A DNA stretch of 64,000 nt from NCBI GenBank assembly GCA_963738835.1, contig CAVTYH010000009.1:124001-188000 (forward strand), in the 5' to 3' direction. The position numbers were made by a program, and so were the translations under genes. The stretch comes from CAVTYH01 sp963738835 (GTDB taxonomy: Bacteria; Planctomycetota; Planctomycetia; Pirellulales; JADZDJ01). Shown here one piece after another: positions 45,694 to 54,812 of this stretch. Numbering within the stretch: the first letter of the stretch is position 1; each line of letters opens with the position of its first letter. Below the pieces are notes generated by a model that had not been told where the DNA came from, ran no database searches, and worked only from the letters and a program-made list of their open reading frames with translations.

Positions 45694-46908
45694 TTATGGC
45701 GTCGCACTTAGCCGCTTTAGAATTTCCCGGTGCAAGGCGGCCACAGGCTCGGGCTTGGGTTCGCCTAAAACGTTCCAGTGATCGAAGCCTAGCAGCGTGG
45801 TGTCAGAAACGCCGTCGAGCTTGCCGCGGGCCACGCTCACAACACCGTCGCCCACTTCCACCGAATCGTCCAGATCGGTAATGGCACGCTCAAATGCCGG
45901 CCTGATGACCGAAAGAAACGCATCGGCCTGGCAGCACTTATCGAGAATCCGCCGGGCGTGATCCAATTCCGTGCGGGTGAACATGGTGCCGGTGCCCAGA
46001 AAAATCGTGTAATGAACATTGGCATTCCGCGGCCTGTCGTTCAGTTGTTTGAGGAACACGGAACCAGGTTTCAGATCGTTGCGGCCTTCCCCCAGGCCGT
46101 CTTCCAAACTGGAATACAAGTAATCGAGCACGTTGTGATCGTGGCTGCGAATGTAGTGTTCCCAAACGTCGCCGCTGAGCGTGATGTAGGCGCAACTGGT
46201 GCCGTGCGACGGCGGAGCAATCATAATCAGCTGGCTCACATTGCCCGGATCGAGCGCCGGGTTCTCGATTGCCTCTCGCGCCACGAGGCCGCCCATCGAG
46301 TGCGTGACGAGGACAATTCTTTGATTCGGGTGCTGCTTTTTGATTGAGGCCAGTTCGCTCGAGAGCAGCGATGCGGAATCGGGGATGGCTTGATCGTTCG
46401 GATAGCGGAATGTGCCGCAGATGTAGCCGGCGTCGCGAATGCTTTTCTGGAGAGCCGCCATGCGCTCGGGGCAGGAATTGTAGCCGTGAATGACGATGAC
46501 CAGCGGGCGATCGGCAGCTTGATTGTTCACGGCATCGAGCTCGATGCCAAATTTCGTCGTCGGCCGGCTGTGTGAGCTGTTGAGGAGCTCCATCGCCACG
46601 GTTCGCACTTTGGCACGAACGCTCGACTCCCTCTCTCCATGGGAGAGGGTTGGGGTGAGGGTTTCCGGCTGTTGGGAGGTATTGCGATTTCCGACGCTGG
46701 CTTCAGCACCCTCGCCCTGCCCTCTCCCAAGGGGAGAGGGTTCAGCAATCGGAACCGGAATCTTCGCGGACGTGGCGGAAACTGTCGCCGACGAATTCGG
46801 CGGCGCGGCAGCAGTCAGTTCTTCACCAAATGAGCGGCCGGCAAGAGAAAATATCGCAGCGCAGAGAATTACGGCGACGGCGGAAAATGTAATTCGGCTG
46901 TGCGGCAT
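45694..46908 (-). CDS. Secreted alpha/beta hydrolase (lipase/esterase)
   Basis: About 404 residues from the ATG at 46908, which has GGAAGG upstream. Signal peptide ITFSAVAVILCAAIFSLAG. The catalytic domain has the oxyanion region LVIVIHGYNSCPERM, the nucleophile elbow VTHSMGGLVAREA, LIMIAPPSHGTSCAY and a likely catalytic His in GFDHWNVLG near the C-terminus. Residues about 35-90 are a low-complexity linker encoded by two inverted copies of the GC-rich palindrome (PSPLGRGQGEGA and TLTPTLSHGERE), so repeats have been absorbed into the reading frame. Resembles triacylglycerol lipase/PGAP1-like esterases; substrate unknown. Confidence 0.8.
   Translation of the reverse strand: MPHSRITFSAVAVILCAAIFSLAGRSFGEELTAAAPPNSSATVSATSAKIPVPIAEPSPLGRGQGEGAEASVGNRNTSQQPETLTPTLSHGERESSVRAKVRTVAMELLNSSHSRPTTKFGIELDAVNNQAADRPLVIVIHGYNSCPERMAALQKSIRDAGYICGTFRYPNDQAIPDSASLLSSELASIKKQHPNQRIVLVTHSMGGLVAREAIENPALDPGNVSQLIMIAPPSHGTSCAYITLSGDVWEHYIRSHDHNVLDYLYSSLEDGLGEGRNDLKPGSVFLKQLNDRPRNANVHYTIFLGTGTMFTRTELDHARRILDKCCQADAFLSVIRPAFERAITDLDDSVEVGDGVVSVARGKLDGVSDTTLLGFDHWNVLGEPKPEPVAALHREILKRLSATP
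46629..46740. repeat. GC-rich palindromes, copies 3 and 4 in inverted orientation, inside the lipase gene
   Basis: CCCTCTCTCC-AT-GGGAGAGGG at 46629-46651 with a GGGGTGAGGG flank, and CCTCTCCC-AA-GGGGAGAGG near 46720-46740 with a CACCCTCGCCC flank on the other side. Both lie within the signal-peptide-proximal linker of the lipase and keep its reading frame open. Confidence 0.8.
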
Positions 46909-47087
46909 TGGCCCATCCTTCCAGGACGCGACGAATCGTGAACGGTTTGACTCCACGTGTGGGTATACTCTCACGCGGCGAGAATTGTGTCGCCGCGGTA
47001 GGGCGGTCCGTCACAACTCATGGTAGCGAACGCGGATAAATTGGCAAGTTTCTCGGCAGCGGGACTCGTCGCCTCCCAAACGAGCGA

Positions 47088-48212
47088 CTACCAGCCGGCG
47101 CCCTTGATGTTTGTCTTGATGCGGGCCAGCTTGTTGTTCACGGTCATGTACAGCGTCGAGCCATCATCGCCCCAGGCGCAGTTCGAAATCGGATCGCTAC
47201 TATCAGGATTGATCGTGCCGAAGTGCTTGCCATCGGGAGTGAAAATGTGCAATCCGCCCGGACCGGTTGCCCAAAGATTGCCGTCTTTGTCGACTTTCAT
47301 GCCATCGGGGTTGCCGATTTTGCCAGCTTTGGCCCACGCGGAGGCGTCGAAGAAGACTTTGCCTTTATCGACCGTGCCACCGTCTTGCACATCGAAGACC
47401 ATCCACAAGGCGCGATCAGGGCCATCGCTGTTGGAGACGTATAGTTCCGTACCGTCTGGCGAAAGCGCGATGCCGTTGGGGCGCGTCATGTCTTTGGTGA
47501 GAAGGATAAGCTCGGTTCGAGGCGGCGTGGGAGCAACCGGACCGTCTTTCGTGGGAGCACCCAAGTACATTGATGGCTTGCCTTCAAATTGACGAAGAAG
47601 GAAAACACCACAGAAATCCAACTCACGTCGCGGATCATTTTCGTGCTTCGGTAAGCCGTAGATTGGATCCGTGAAATACAAGTTGCCCTTCGAATCGTAA
47701 CACAAATCGTTCGGGCTGTTCAGGCGCTTGCCCTGATGGTTATCTGCAAGCGTTCGCTTGCCGCCATCTTTGGTGAGGACCGAGATGCGCCGATCGCCGT
47801 GCTCGCACTGCGTCAGCCGGCCTTGCGAATCGAACGTGTTGGCGTTGCTGCCCGGTTCGCGGCCGTAATCGACGATGCCGGTGTAGCCGGAGGGCTTCAT
47901 GTACAGCGTCACCCCCTCGCCCTCTTTCCACTTCATCAGCGAGTTGCGGGGGATGTCGGAAAACAATAGGTAGCCACCGTCTTTTGCCCACACGGGCCCT
48001 TCGCACCATTCGAACCCTTCCGCCAGTTTTTCCATTTTGGCGTCGGGCGAAATCAACTTGTCGAACCGCGGGTCTTTGCTTTCCAATTTGCCGAACGTCG
48101 GATAGGGCTTGGCATGACTCTTGATCGGATTTTCGTCGGCGGCCATGGCAACTCCGTAAATAGATGCAAAAAGCGCGACGGTGAGCGCAGCGCAGTAACG
48201 GCGGATCAACAT
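47088..48212 (-). CDS. Secreted SMP-30/gluconolactonase-like beta-propeller
   Basis: 374 residues with a signal peptide (CAALTVALFASIYGVAMAAD). SMP-30/gluconolactonase family features: EGFEWCEGPVWAKDGGYLLF (metal Glu), RLNSPNDLCYDSKGNLYFTD, MTRPNGIALSPDGTELYVSN and the C-terminal IGNPDGMKVDKDGNLWATG; the Asn and Asp in PND, PNG and PDG are the expected metal-site residues. Likely a periplasmic or extracellular sugar lactonase. AAGGGA precedes the ATG at a reasonable distance. A single-gene unit between the lipase and trpE. Confidence 0.88.
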   Translation of the reverse strand: MLIRRYCAALTVALFASIYGVAMAADENPIKSHAKPYPTFGKLESKDPRFDKLISPDAKMEKLAEGFEWCEGPVWAKDGGYLLFSDIPRNSLMKWKEGEGVTLYMKPSGYTGIVDYGREPGSNANTFDSQGRLTQCEHGDRRISVLTKDGGKRTLADNHQGKRLNSPNDLCYDSKGNLYFTDPIYGLPKHENDPRRELDFCGVFLLRQFEGKPSMYLGAPTKDGPVAPTPPRTELILLTKDMTRPNGIALSPDGTELYVSNSDGPDRALWMVFDVQDGGTVDKGKVFFDASAWAKAGKIGNPDGMKVDKDGNLWATGPGGLHIFTPDGKHFGTINPDSSDPISNCAWGDDGSTLYMTVNNKLARIKTNIKGAGW

Positions 48213-48419
48213 AAAATCGGTTCCCTTGTGGCGTGGTGTGAATGGCCCGAATTTGAGTCGGACACAATGCCCGACATCTTAACCCGTGCGCCGCAGCGTT
48301 TCAAAGAAGCGAACTCGCCTCGCGCCATCATTTTGACTCTGCCGGGGTTTAGCGCGCCAAAGTCGAAAAAAAACAGTGATTTTCGAGGGTCCGCGAAGAG
48401 GTCTCCTGCCTCGTTGGCT

Positions 48420-49997
48420 TCAACCGACTCGCTGCTCGGTAATCTCAATCGCCTTCAGCAAGCCGCGGGCTTTGTTGAGGGTTTCTTGCCATTCAAGCTG
48501 TGGTTGGCTGTCGGCAACGATGCCGGCGCCGGCTTGAAGATAAGCGGTTTTTGCGGTCGTCTTTGCCGGATAACCCTCGGCGGAAGCCGGGGGCTGCGGA
48601 ATCACAATGGTCCGTAGCGCGATGCACGTATCCATGTTGCCGCTGTAATCGACATAGCCGACGGCCCCGGCGTACGGCCCGCGGCGGTGCGGTTCCACTT
48701 CGTCGATAATTTCCATCGCCCGCACTTTGGGCGCGCCAGAAACGGTGCCGGCCGGCAAGCAGGCCCGCAAGGCATCGAAAGCGTCTTTCCCATCGGCGAG
48801 CATGCCAGTGACGTTGCTGGTGATGTGCATCACGTGGCTGTAACGTTCGATGGTCATCACATCGGTCAGTTCGACCGAGCCATAGCGAGCCACGCGGCCC
48901 ACATCGTTGCGGCCTAAATCGACCAGCATGACGTGCTCGGCCCGTTCCTTGGGATCGGCCAACAGTTCTTTGGCCAAACGGTTGTCTTCTTCATCGGTTT
49001 GCCCTCGACGGCGTGTGCCGGCCAGCGGGCGTACGGTCACTTTACGATCGACGACGCGGACCATCACTTCCGGCGAGCTGCCCACGAGCGTGACGCTGGG
49101 TGTTCGCAGGTAAAACATGAACGGGCTGGGATTCACGACTCGCAGAGTTCGGTAAATTTCGAACGGATGCGACTTGATCGCCAGTTCCAGCCGCTGACTG
49201 ATGACGACCTGAAAAATATCGCCCGCTTGAATGTACTCGACACACTTATCGACCGCTTTCTCAAACCCCGACTGCGTGAAGTTCGATTTGTAGGTGATTG
49301 TTGAATCGCCTCCGGGGCGGATATCGACTGGCGTCAAATCGGCGGTTGGCGTCGAGAGTTTTGCCACAAGTTCGTCCACGCGACGGCAGGCATCGTCGTA
49401 CGATGCTTTCAAATCGCCGTTGTCCACACGCGCCATCGCCACAACGACTATGGTTTTGGTGATGTTGTCGAACACCACCATGCGATCGTAAAAAGCGAAC
49501 GACAGGTCGGGCAGTTGGCGATCATCGGGGGGTGCATTCGGCAACAGTTCGCTGTAGCGGACCACGTCGTAGCCCGCGTAGCCGATGGCTCCGCTCACGA
49601 ATGGCGGCAGTTCGGGCAGCCGCACAGCTCGCAAGGCATCGACACGGCGGCGGAGTTCTTCGATGGGATCGGGCGATTCGAATTCTTCAATGTTCGCGAT
49701 GGGTTGGTCGGCGCGACCCACGGCTGCCGCCGCAAGCTGTTGGGAAGTTTTCGTGCGAACGACCACGCGATGGCCCCAGGCCTCGATTTCTTGAAATGGC
49801 TCGGCCGTGAGAAAACTGTAACGCCCCACTTTTTCGCCACCGACCACGCTTTCGAACAAACACGCCGACGAGCCGGCATCTAGTTTGTGAAACGCGGAGA
49901 CCGGGGTGAGCGAATCGCCAATCAATCGCCGATACACCGGCACCAAATGCACACCCGAGGCCAGCCGCGAGAACGTTGCGAAGTCAGGATAGTGCAT
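48420..49997 (-). CDS. trpE: Anthranilate synthase component I
   Basis: Converts chorismate and ammonia to anthranilate, the first step of tryptophan synthesis. 525 residues, full length. N-terminal feedback-control region with LFESVVGGEKVGRYSFL; catalytic core with NPSPFMFYLRTPSVTLVGSS, VRPLAGTRRRGQ, EHVMLVDLGRNDVGRVA and GTVSGAPKVRAMEIIDE. The glutamine amidotransferase subunit (TrpG) is not adjacent. A single gene preceded by a period-7 tract. The anthranilate synthase assignment is preferred over PabB because of the length and the GGEKVGRYSF motif, but PabB activity cannot be excluded. Confidence 0.92.
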   Translation of the reverse strand: MHYPDFATFSRLASGVHLVPVYRRLIGDSLTPVSAFHKLDAGSSACLFESVVGGEKVGRYSFLTAEPFQEIEAWGHRVVVRTKTSQQLAAAAVGRADQPIANIEEFESPDPIEELRRRVDALRAVRLPELPPFVSGAIGYAGYDVVRYSELLPNAPPDDRQLPDLSFAFYDRMVVFDNITKTIVVVAMARVDNGDLKASYDDACRRVDELVAKLSTPTADLTPVDIRPGGDSTITYKSNFTQSGFEKAVDKCVEYIQAGDIFQVVISQRLELAIKSHPFEIYRTLRVVNPSPFMFYLRTPSVTLVGSSPEVMVRVVDRKVTVRPLAGTRRRGQTDEEDNRLAKELLADPKERAEHVMLVDLGRNDVGRVARYGSVELTDVMTIERYSHVMHITSNVTGMLADGKDAFDALRACLPAGTVSGAPKVRAMEIIDEVEPHRRGPYAGAVGYVDYSGNMDTCIALRTIVIPQPPASAEGYPAKTTAKTAYLQAGAGIVADSQPQLEWQETLNKARGLLKAIEITEQRVG

Positions 49998-50042
49998 TGA
50001 GAGTAGTGGTCGGTAGTCCGTTGTCAGTGGTCCGTTGCATAA
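49998..50042. repeat. Degenerate period-7 tract upstream of trpE
   Basis: Plus-strand heptads agtagtg, gtcggta, gtccgtt, gtcagtg, gtccgtt, gcataag. They start directly at the trpE ATG; two units are identical. Confidence 0.75.
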
Positions 50043-50400
50043 GGCCGACTGGATGCGCGGGAAGTTGGCCGCGAGGAAGCACTAATCGGTCATGCCGTCG
50101 GTCAGGGCTTGCCGCAGAATAACAGTCTCGCCAATTGCAGACAACCAAAGCTTTACTCGTGTTCGCCGTTGTCGCAAAAGATGCCAGCACGCTGTCCAGT
50201 GCTTGTCGCGTAACCTGAAATCACGACCGGATTTTCGTTCGCCTTGACACCCCCTAGCCCATTGCTAGAATCCCAACGGGATCAAGCGCGAAACGCATAA
50301 CATTCCCCAAGTGCCCGCCCAAACTTGTCCTGTCGGACCAAACGAGCGCTGGTTGATCTCATACCCGGTTCAAAACACCTCCGCCGTTTCTCATGCTCCT
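50043..50400. other. Intergenic region between trpE and mcsA
   Basis: About 360 bases between divergent genes. No recognisable gene; the mcsA frame is open back to 50311 but the added residues are not family-like. Both promoters must lie here. Confidence 0.35.
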
Positions 50401-50907
50401 ATGAAGTGTCAAAAGTGCGAACGTCCGGCCACGTTCCACATAACGGAACTTGAAGGGGGCAAGCATACCGAGTTGCACCTTTGCGAAGAGCATGCGCGAC
50501 AATACCTGACGCAGGGTGAAGGCGAGCCCGGTTCGGCCCCCACCATTGCTGGCGCCCTGGCCCAGCAATTGGCGGTCGGACAGACGGCGGAAGAATTGGC
50601 CCGGCTCGATCAGCGGGCCTGTCCTGTGTGCGGCATCACGTTTTACGAGTTTCGCAACCAAGGACGGCTGGGTTGCCCCCACGATTATGTGTTTTTCGAA
50701 AAAGAGCTTGAGCCGTTGATTGCCAATATCCACGGCGAGACGACGCACAAAGGAAAAAAACCGAAACAAGGCGCCACGGGCACGCAACAACGGACAGAGC
50801 TAATTCGCATGCGGCGCGAAATGAAAGAGGCCATCGAAAAAGAAAACTACGAACGGGCCAAGGAACTGCGCGACGAAATCAAACGCATCGAAGCCACAAA
50901 AGAGTAG
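50401..50907 (+). CDS. mcsA: McsA-like zinc-finger / UvrB-UvrC motif protein
   Basis: 168 residues. Two CxxC zinc sites near the N-terminus (MKCQKCERPATFHITE; LHLCEEHARQYL) and two more in CPVCGITFYEF and GRLGCPHDY, then a C-terminal UVR helix pair (MKEAIEKENYERAKELRDEI). This is the architecture of McsA, the activator and adaptor of the arginine kinase McsB, encoded 80 bases downstream. I chose the ATG at 50401 because the family begins at the first zinc knuckle. No CtsR or ClpC gene is in the window, unlike the Firmicutes operon. Confidence 0.9.
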   Translation: MKCQKCERPATFHITELEGGKHTELHLCEEHARQYLTQGEGEPGSAPTIAGALAQQLAVGQTAEELARLDQRACPVCGITFYEFRNQGRLGCPHDYVFFEKELEPLIANIHGETTHKGKKPKQGATGTQQRTELIRMRREMKEAIEKENYERAKELRDEIKRIEATKE

Positions 50908-50986
50908 ACGCTATTCAACCAGCCGCCGACGGAAGCCGGGGGTTGTTTAAATTCAAACGGCGATTTGTCACCAAAGCGAATCATCC

Positions 50987-52066
50987 GTGGAACTCAACGA
51001 TCTGACGAACTCGATCGGCGAATGGCTGCGCGGCAACGGGCCGCAGGCCGACATCGTCATGAGTACGCGCATCCGGCTAGCGCGGAATCTGGCCGAATTC
51101 CCCTTCATTACGAAGGCGTCGGACCAAGATCGGGGCGACATCGAGCGAATTTTGCGCGACCGGGTGCTGAAAATTCACGAAGCGTCCGGCGAATTACTGT
51201 ATGTGAACGTTAGCGATCTGGACCGTATCGATCGGCAGTTTTTGGTGGAACGGCAGTTGATTAGTCGTGAACATGCCGATGCTAAGGGAGCGCGAGGTGT
51301 CGTCATCGATCCGCGGGAGCAGATCAGCCTGATGATCAATGAAGAAGATCATCTGCGGATCCAGTGCATGCACAGCGGACTCGATGTGCAAGGTGCCTGG
51401 GAGCAAATCAATCGGATCGACGACCTGGTTTCCGACCAAGTGACCTACGCGTTTCACCCGCGGCTCGGCTATCTGACGGCCTGCCCGACAAATGTCGGCA
51501 CCGGCGTGCGAGTCAGCGTGCTCATGCACCTGCCGGCATTGGTGATTACCCGGCAGATTGACAAGGTCTTTCGCAGCCTGCAAAAGATCAGCCTGGCGGT
51601 TCGCGGCCTGTACGGCGAGGGTTCACAGGCGATGGGGGATTTCTATCAGATCTCCAATCAGCAAACTTTGGGTCGCAGTGAGTTGGAGTTGGTCGAGCAA
51701 GTTGCCGATGTTGTGCCAGCGCTCATTCATTACGAGCACGAAGCCCGCGAGTTTTTACTCAAGGAAAGTCAGCAAACGTTGCACGATCAGGTCAGCCGGG
51801 CATATGGAATCTTGCGGACGGCCCAGACGATCAGCTCGGAGGAGACCATGCATTTGCTTTCGAAGGTGAGGCTGGGCATCAATTTGCAATTGATCGAAGA
51901 TTTGCCAATGCCGAAGCTCAACGAGCTATTTATTCGCACGCAGCCCGCTCATCTGCAAAAAATTCGCGGCGTGGAGTTGAATACGGCCGACCGAAATATC
52001 GAGCGCGCCCGCTATTTGCGGCGCTATCTGAACCGCGAAGAAGACGGCAACGGCGGGGCGAATTAA
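50987..52066 (+). CDS. mcsB: Protein-arginine kinase McsB
   Basis: An ATP:guanido phosphotransferase that phosphorylates arginine residues in proteins, marking them for ClpCP in Firmicutes. 359 residues, normal for McsB. Motifs: VMSTRIRLARNLAEFPF at the N-terminus, INEEDHLRIQCMHSG, the catalytic loop YLTACPTNVGTGVRVS with the reactive Cys, VRGLYGEGSQAMGDFYQISNQ and the C-terminal RARYLRRYL. GTG start. Intact frame, co-transcribed with mcsA. Confidence 0.95.
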   Translation: MELNDLTNSIGEWLRGNGPQADIVMSTRIRLARNLAEFPFITKASDQDRGDIERILRDRVLKIHEASGELLYVNVSDLDRIDRQFLVERQLISREHADAKGARGVVIDPREQISLMINEEDHLRIQCMHSGLDVQGAWEQINRIDDLVSDQVTYAFHPRLGYLTACPTNVGTGVRVSVLMHLPALVITRQIDKVFRSLQKISLAVRGLYGEGSQAMGDFYQISNQQTLGRSELELVEQVADVVPALIHYEHEAREFLLKESQQTLHDQVSRAYGILRTAQTISSEETMHLLSKVRLGINLQLIEDLPMPKLNELFIRTQPAHLQKIRGVELNTADRNIERARYLRRYLNREEDGNGGAN

Positions 52067-52109
52067 GAATTCTGATTGTCGCGTGTTGCGGTTCGCTTTG
52101 CGGGCGGAC

Positions 52110-52125
52110 GCCGAGCAAGCTCGGC
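52110..52125. terminator. Perfect hairpin between convergent mcsB and GNAT genes
   Basis: GCCGAGC-AA-GCTCGGC, seven pairs with a two-base loop, placed between two converging genes. No strong T-tract follows, so termination may be Rho-dependent, or the element may be a repeat of the REP type. Confidence 0.45.
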
Positions 52126-52140
52126 CGCTACACTTTCTGG

Positions 52141-52704
52141 TTAGACGTTCCTTGGCAGATTCCCATTAAAAATCATCGCCATGCGGATGACATCGTCGAA
52201 CCGGCCGTCGATGTAGCGGCCTTTAATCATTCGGCCCTCTTCCACGAAACCGAGCTTGCAATACAGGCCATGCGCGGCCGGGTTCGAAGAATACACGCTG
52301 AGCTCAAGACGCATGTATCCGGCTGCCTTCGTGGCGTCAATTACTGCTTGCAGCAGCCGTGTGCCCAATCGGCGGCGGCGATAATTGGGATGTACACCCA
52401 TTCCCAGCTCCACGCGATGCCGACTGCCAAGAGCCTCTGGACGGCGCGTATCGGCCCAACCGACCACGCGGCTTGATGTCGTCAGCGAATGATGATTGGC
52501 CAGAGGGGTTTCGACTGCAAAAAAGGCGGGATTGCTTTCGCGGATGTTTTTGGCCACGAACCGACGCGTTTCTTCCAGCGGAAAGGCTTCGACAATCGCC
52601 AGCCATTTTCGCTCCCGAGCCACGCAATCGACGCACTCGCGGTAACTTTCCACGAGTTCCATCGATGCCGGCACGATCTGAATTTCATGGTCGCTTGCCG
52701 ACAT
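52141..52704 (-). CDS. GNAT-family N-acetyltransferase
   Basis: An acetyl-CoA-dependent acetyltransferase of about 187 residues. The acetyl-CoA loop is HPNYRRRRLGTRLLQAVIDA, followed by LELSVYSSNPAAHGLYCKLGF and a C-terminal GRYIDGRFDDVIRMA, as in RimJ/PhnO-like small-molecule or amino-acid acetyltransferases. I chose the ATG at 52704 (MSASDHEIQIV), 5 bases after the coaD stop; the longer open frame overlaps coaD and is not protein-like. Substrate unknown. Confidence 0.85.
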   Translation of the reverse strand: MSASDHEIQIVPASMELVESYRECVDCVARERKWLAIVEAFPLEETRRFVAKNIRESNPAFFAVETPLANHHSLTTSSRVVGWADTRRPEALGSRHRVELGMGVHPNYRRRRLGTRLLQAVIDATKAAGYMRLELSVYSSNPAAHGLYCKLGFVEEGRMIKGRYIDGRFDDVIRMAMIFNGNLPRNV

Positions 52705-52709
52705 GCGAT

Positions 52710-53216
52710 TCACTTTAAGCCTGAACAATGGCTGCGGAGATGTGGAATAATTTCGCGCGGCACAAATCGCACGAGCTCCTCGTCGGACGCCAAGGGCGTG
52801 ATTTGCTTCAGTAGCGAGCTGGATACATGCGAAAACTGTTCGTCGGCCATGAGGAATACCGTTTCGATCCCCGGATCGAGCTTGCGGTTTGCGAGTGTCA
52901 TCGTGAATTCCGACTCGATATCGGTCAAGGACCGCACGCCACGCAGCATCACGCGAGCACCGCACTCGCGGACGAAATGCACAGCCAGGCCGCTGAATTG
53001 CCGCACCTCGACGTTCGACAAATGCCGCGTGGCGCTGCGAGTTAATTCCACGCGCTCTTCGGGCGTGAACAGCGCCTGCTTTTCGATGTTGATGCCAATG
53101 CCGACGATCAGCTTATCCACCAGCCGGCTGGCGCGTTCGATCACATTGATGTGCCCCAGCGTGATCGGATCGAACGATCCGGTATAAACGGCAACGCGTG
53201 AATCGTTGACAGCCAT
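52710..53216 (-). CDS. coaD: Phosphopantetheine adenylyltransferase
   Basis: The penultimate coenzyme A step: 4'-phosphopantetheine plus ATP gives dephospho-CoA. 168 residues from the ATG at 53216, which matches family length. Motifs: AVYTGSFDPITLGHINVIERA (nucleotide site with T/HxGH), LRGVRSLTDIESEF and FLMADEQFSHVSSSLLKQI. A period-7 tract lies directly before the start, in the gap to the upstream aminotransferase gene. It forms a likely operon with the GNAT gene. Confidence 0.95.
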   Translation of the reverse strand: MAVNDSRVAVYTGSFDPITLGHINVIERASRLVDKLIVGIGINIEKQALFTPEERVELTRSATRHLSNVEVRQFSGLAVHFVRECGARVMLRGVRSLTDIESEFTMTLANRKLDPGIETVFLMADEQFSHVSSSLLKQITPLASDEELVRFVPREIIPHLRSHCSGLK

Positions 53217-53218
53217 GA

Positions 53219-53254
53219 ATAGTAGTCGGTGGTTGTTGGTTTGTTGCAATAGCC
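53219..53254. repeat. Degenerate period-7 tract upstream of coaD
   Basis: Plus-strand heptads agtagtc, ggtggtt, gttggtt, tgttgca start 2-3 bases from the coaD ATG. Confidence 0.6.
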
Positions 53255-53289
53255 AGAGGCAGAAGCCGGGGTTGCCTCGCCAAATTATC

Positions 53290-54465
53290 TCACGTCGGAG
53301 CAGCGGTGCAAACTTTTCGCCCTTCCTCCAGTGCCGCAATCAGTCGATCGATATCCTCATCGTTGATGTACGCATGCGGGCTGATCCGCAGTTTACCGGC
53401 CCGTTGCGCCATTGCCACGTGTTTGACGTAACCAAATTTTCGCAGCGCTAGCGAATCGCAACCGGGCATCTCAAATAACACGATCCCGGAACATCGGTCC
53501 GGATTCTCGCGGGGACTGGCGATTTTAGCACCGATCACCTCGAGCTGGCGGCAGCACAAGTCGGTAATTTCGAGAATTCGGTTGCCGATCATCGCAGTTC
53601 CGATGTCGGCTAGCAAATCGAGACTGGCGCCCAAGCCGATGAAACCCACACAGTTGGGCGCGCCCCCTTCATAGCGACTGGCTGTGTCTTTGAGCTGTAG
53701 CTCAATGTGCGTGTAATTGCTCTGCTGCACCACGCTGTTCCAGCCCACGCCAAAAGGCCGCAGATTGGAGAGGTGTTCGCGACGGATGTAAAACAAGCCT
53801 GCGCCTTCCGGGCCGAGCATCCATTTGTGTCCATCGGCGGAAAAGAAATCGATCTGCGTTTCGCACACATCAAGTGGAAATGCACCGAGGCCTTGAATAG
53901 CATCGACCAGCAGCAGCGCTCCGCGTCGATGAGCCATTTCTGCGGCGGCCCTTAGATCGGTGCGCCAGCCGCTCAAGAAACCGACCCAGCTGAGGGCCAC
54001 AATCCGCGTTCGTGCATCGCAGGCCGCTTCCAAACGGTTCAAATCGAGCCGGCCATTTTCTGTCGTCACGCGACGGGTTTCCACGCCGCGCGATGCCAGA
54101 TTCAGCCACGGGTATTGGTTCGTCGGAAACTCGTCGGTTGGAATGACGACGTTATCTCCTTTGCGCCAGGGAAATCCTTCCGCGACCAGCGTGACCCCTT
54201 CCGTGGTGCTGCGAACTAAGGCGATTTCTTCCGGCGTTGCGCCGACCATGGCGGCTGCCCTGGCCCGAACTTCTTGCAGGCGCCGGTCCCAACGCCCCCA
54301 GGCCGGCCCGCCCTCTCCGGCTGCTTCGGCCAACCATTGACCTATGGCATCGCGGGCCGTAGCTGGTATCGGGGCGACGGCCGCGTGGTCAAAATAGGCC
54401 CACTTGGCGGTCACCGGTATTTGCCGGCGGAAGTTCACCCAGCGGTCGTCGACGCTAAGTCCCAT
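53290..54465 (-). CDS. Class V aminotransferase-fold PLP enzyme (cysteine desulfurase/epimerase-like)
   Basis: 391 residues from the ATG at 54465 (the frame opens with a TTG at 54483). Fold type I PLP enzyme: WAYFDHAAVAPIP, LVRSTTEGVTLVAEGF, ALSWVGFLSGWRTDLRAAAE, LLVDAIQGLGAFPLDV and the PLP lysine in SADGHKWMLGPEGAGLFYI, then YEGGAPNCVGFIGLGASL. The family includes selenocysteine lyase, isopenicillin N epimerase and cysteine desulfurases. No obvious reactive Cys loop of the SufS type is seen, so an epimerase/lyase-like role is as likely as desulfuration. Confidence 0.85.
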   Translation of the reverse strand: MGLSVDDRWVNFRRQIPVTAKWAYFDHAAVAPIPATARDAIGQWLAEAAGEGGPAWGRWDRRLQEVRARAAAMVGATPEEIALVRSTTEGVTLVAEGFPWRKGDNVVIPTDEFPTNQYPWLNLASRGVETRRVTTENGRLDLNRLEAACDARTRIVALSWVGFLSGWRTDLRAAAEMAHRRGALLLVDAIQGLGAFPLDVCETQIDFFSADGHKWMLGPEGAGLFYIRREHLSNLRPFGVGWNSVVQQSNYTHIELQLKDTASRYEGGAPNCVGFIGLGASLDLLADIGTAMIGNRILEITDLCCRQLEVIGAKIASPRENPDRCSGIVLFEMPGCDSLALRKFGYVKHVAMAQRAGKLRISPHAYINDEDIDRLIAALEEGRKVCTAAPT

Positions 54466-54610
54466 CGGGCTCTGGTCCTGCAATTGCCGATAAGTCCTGA
54501 AATAACGGCTGAATTGGGCGAAATCTCACCAAATCACCCCCGTTGAACTACACTAGCTAGGTTGACTAAAGTAGGACAACTTGGCCGCAGCCGCTCGGGA
54601 TGCTCATTCG

Positions 54611-54799
54611 ATGCCCAAAGCCTTATCCATTATGGGGATGCTAATTGCATTCCTCATTCTACTGGTATTTGTGCTCGATTTGACACTGCACATTCCCTTT
54701 GGCGGCACGAACGCCGGCATTTCAATGCATGTCGGCATGATCATCGGTGCCGGCGTCCTGGCGTACCTGAGTTGGGCAGCCTACCGCGAGCAGAGCTAA
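54611..54799 (+). CDS. Small two-helix membrane protein
   Basis: 62 residues from the ATG at 54611: MPKALSIMGMLIAFLILLVF starts the first hydrophobic segment, then a short loop DLTLHIPFGGTNAGIS and a second segment VGMIIGAGVLAYLSWAA. The clean topology and separate promoter space between divergent genes suggest a real gene. No known function; I believe similar short proteins occur in other planctomycetes. Confidence 0.55.
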   Translation: MPKALSIMGMLIAFLILLVFVLDLTLHIPFGGTNAGISMHVGMIIGAGVLAYLSWAAYREQS

Positions 54800-54812
54800 G
54801 CGGCAAGCGAAG

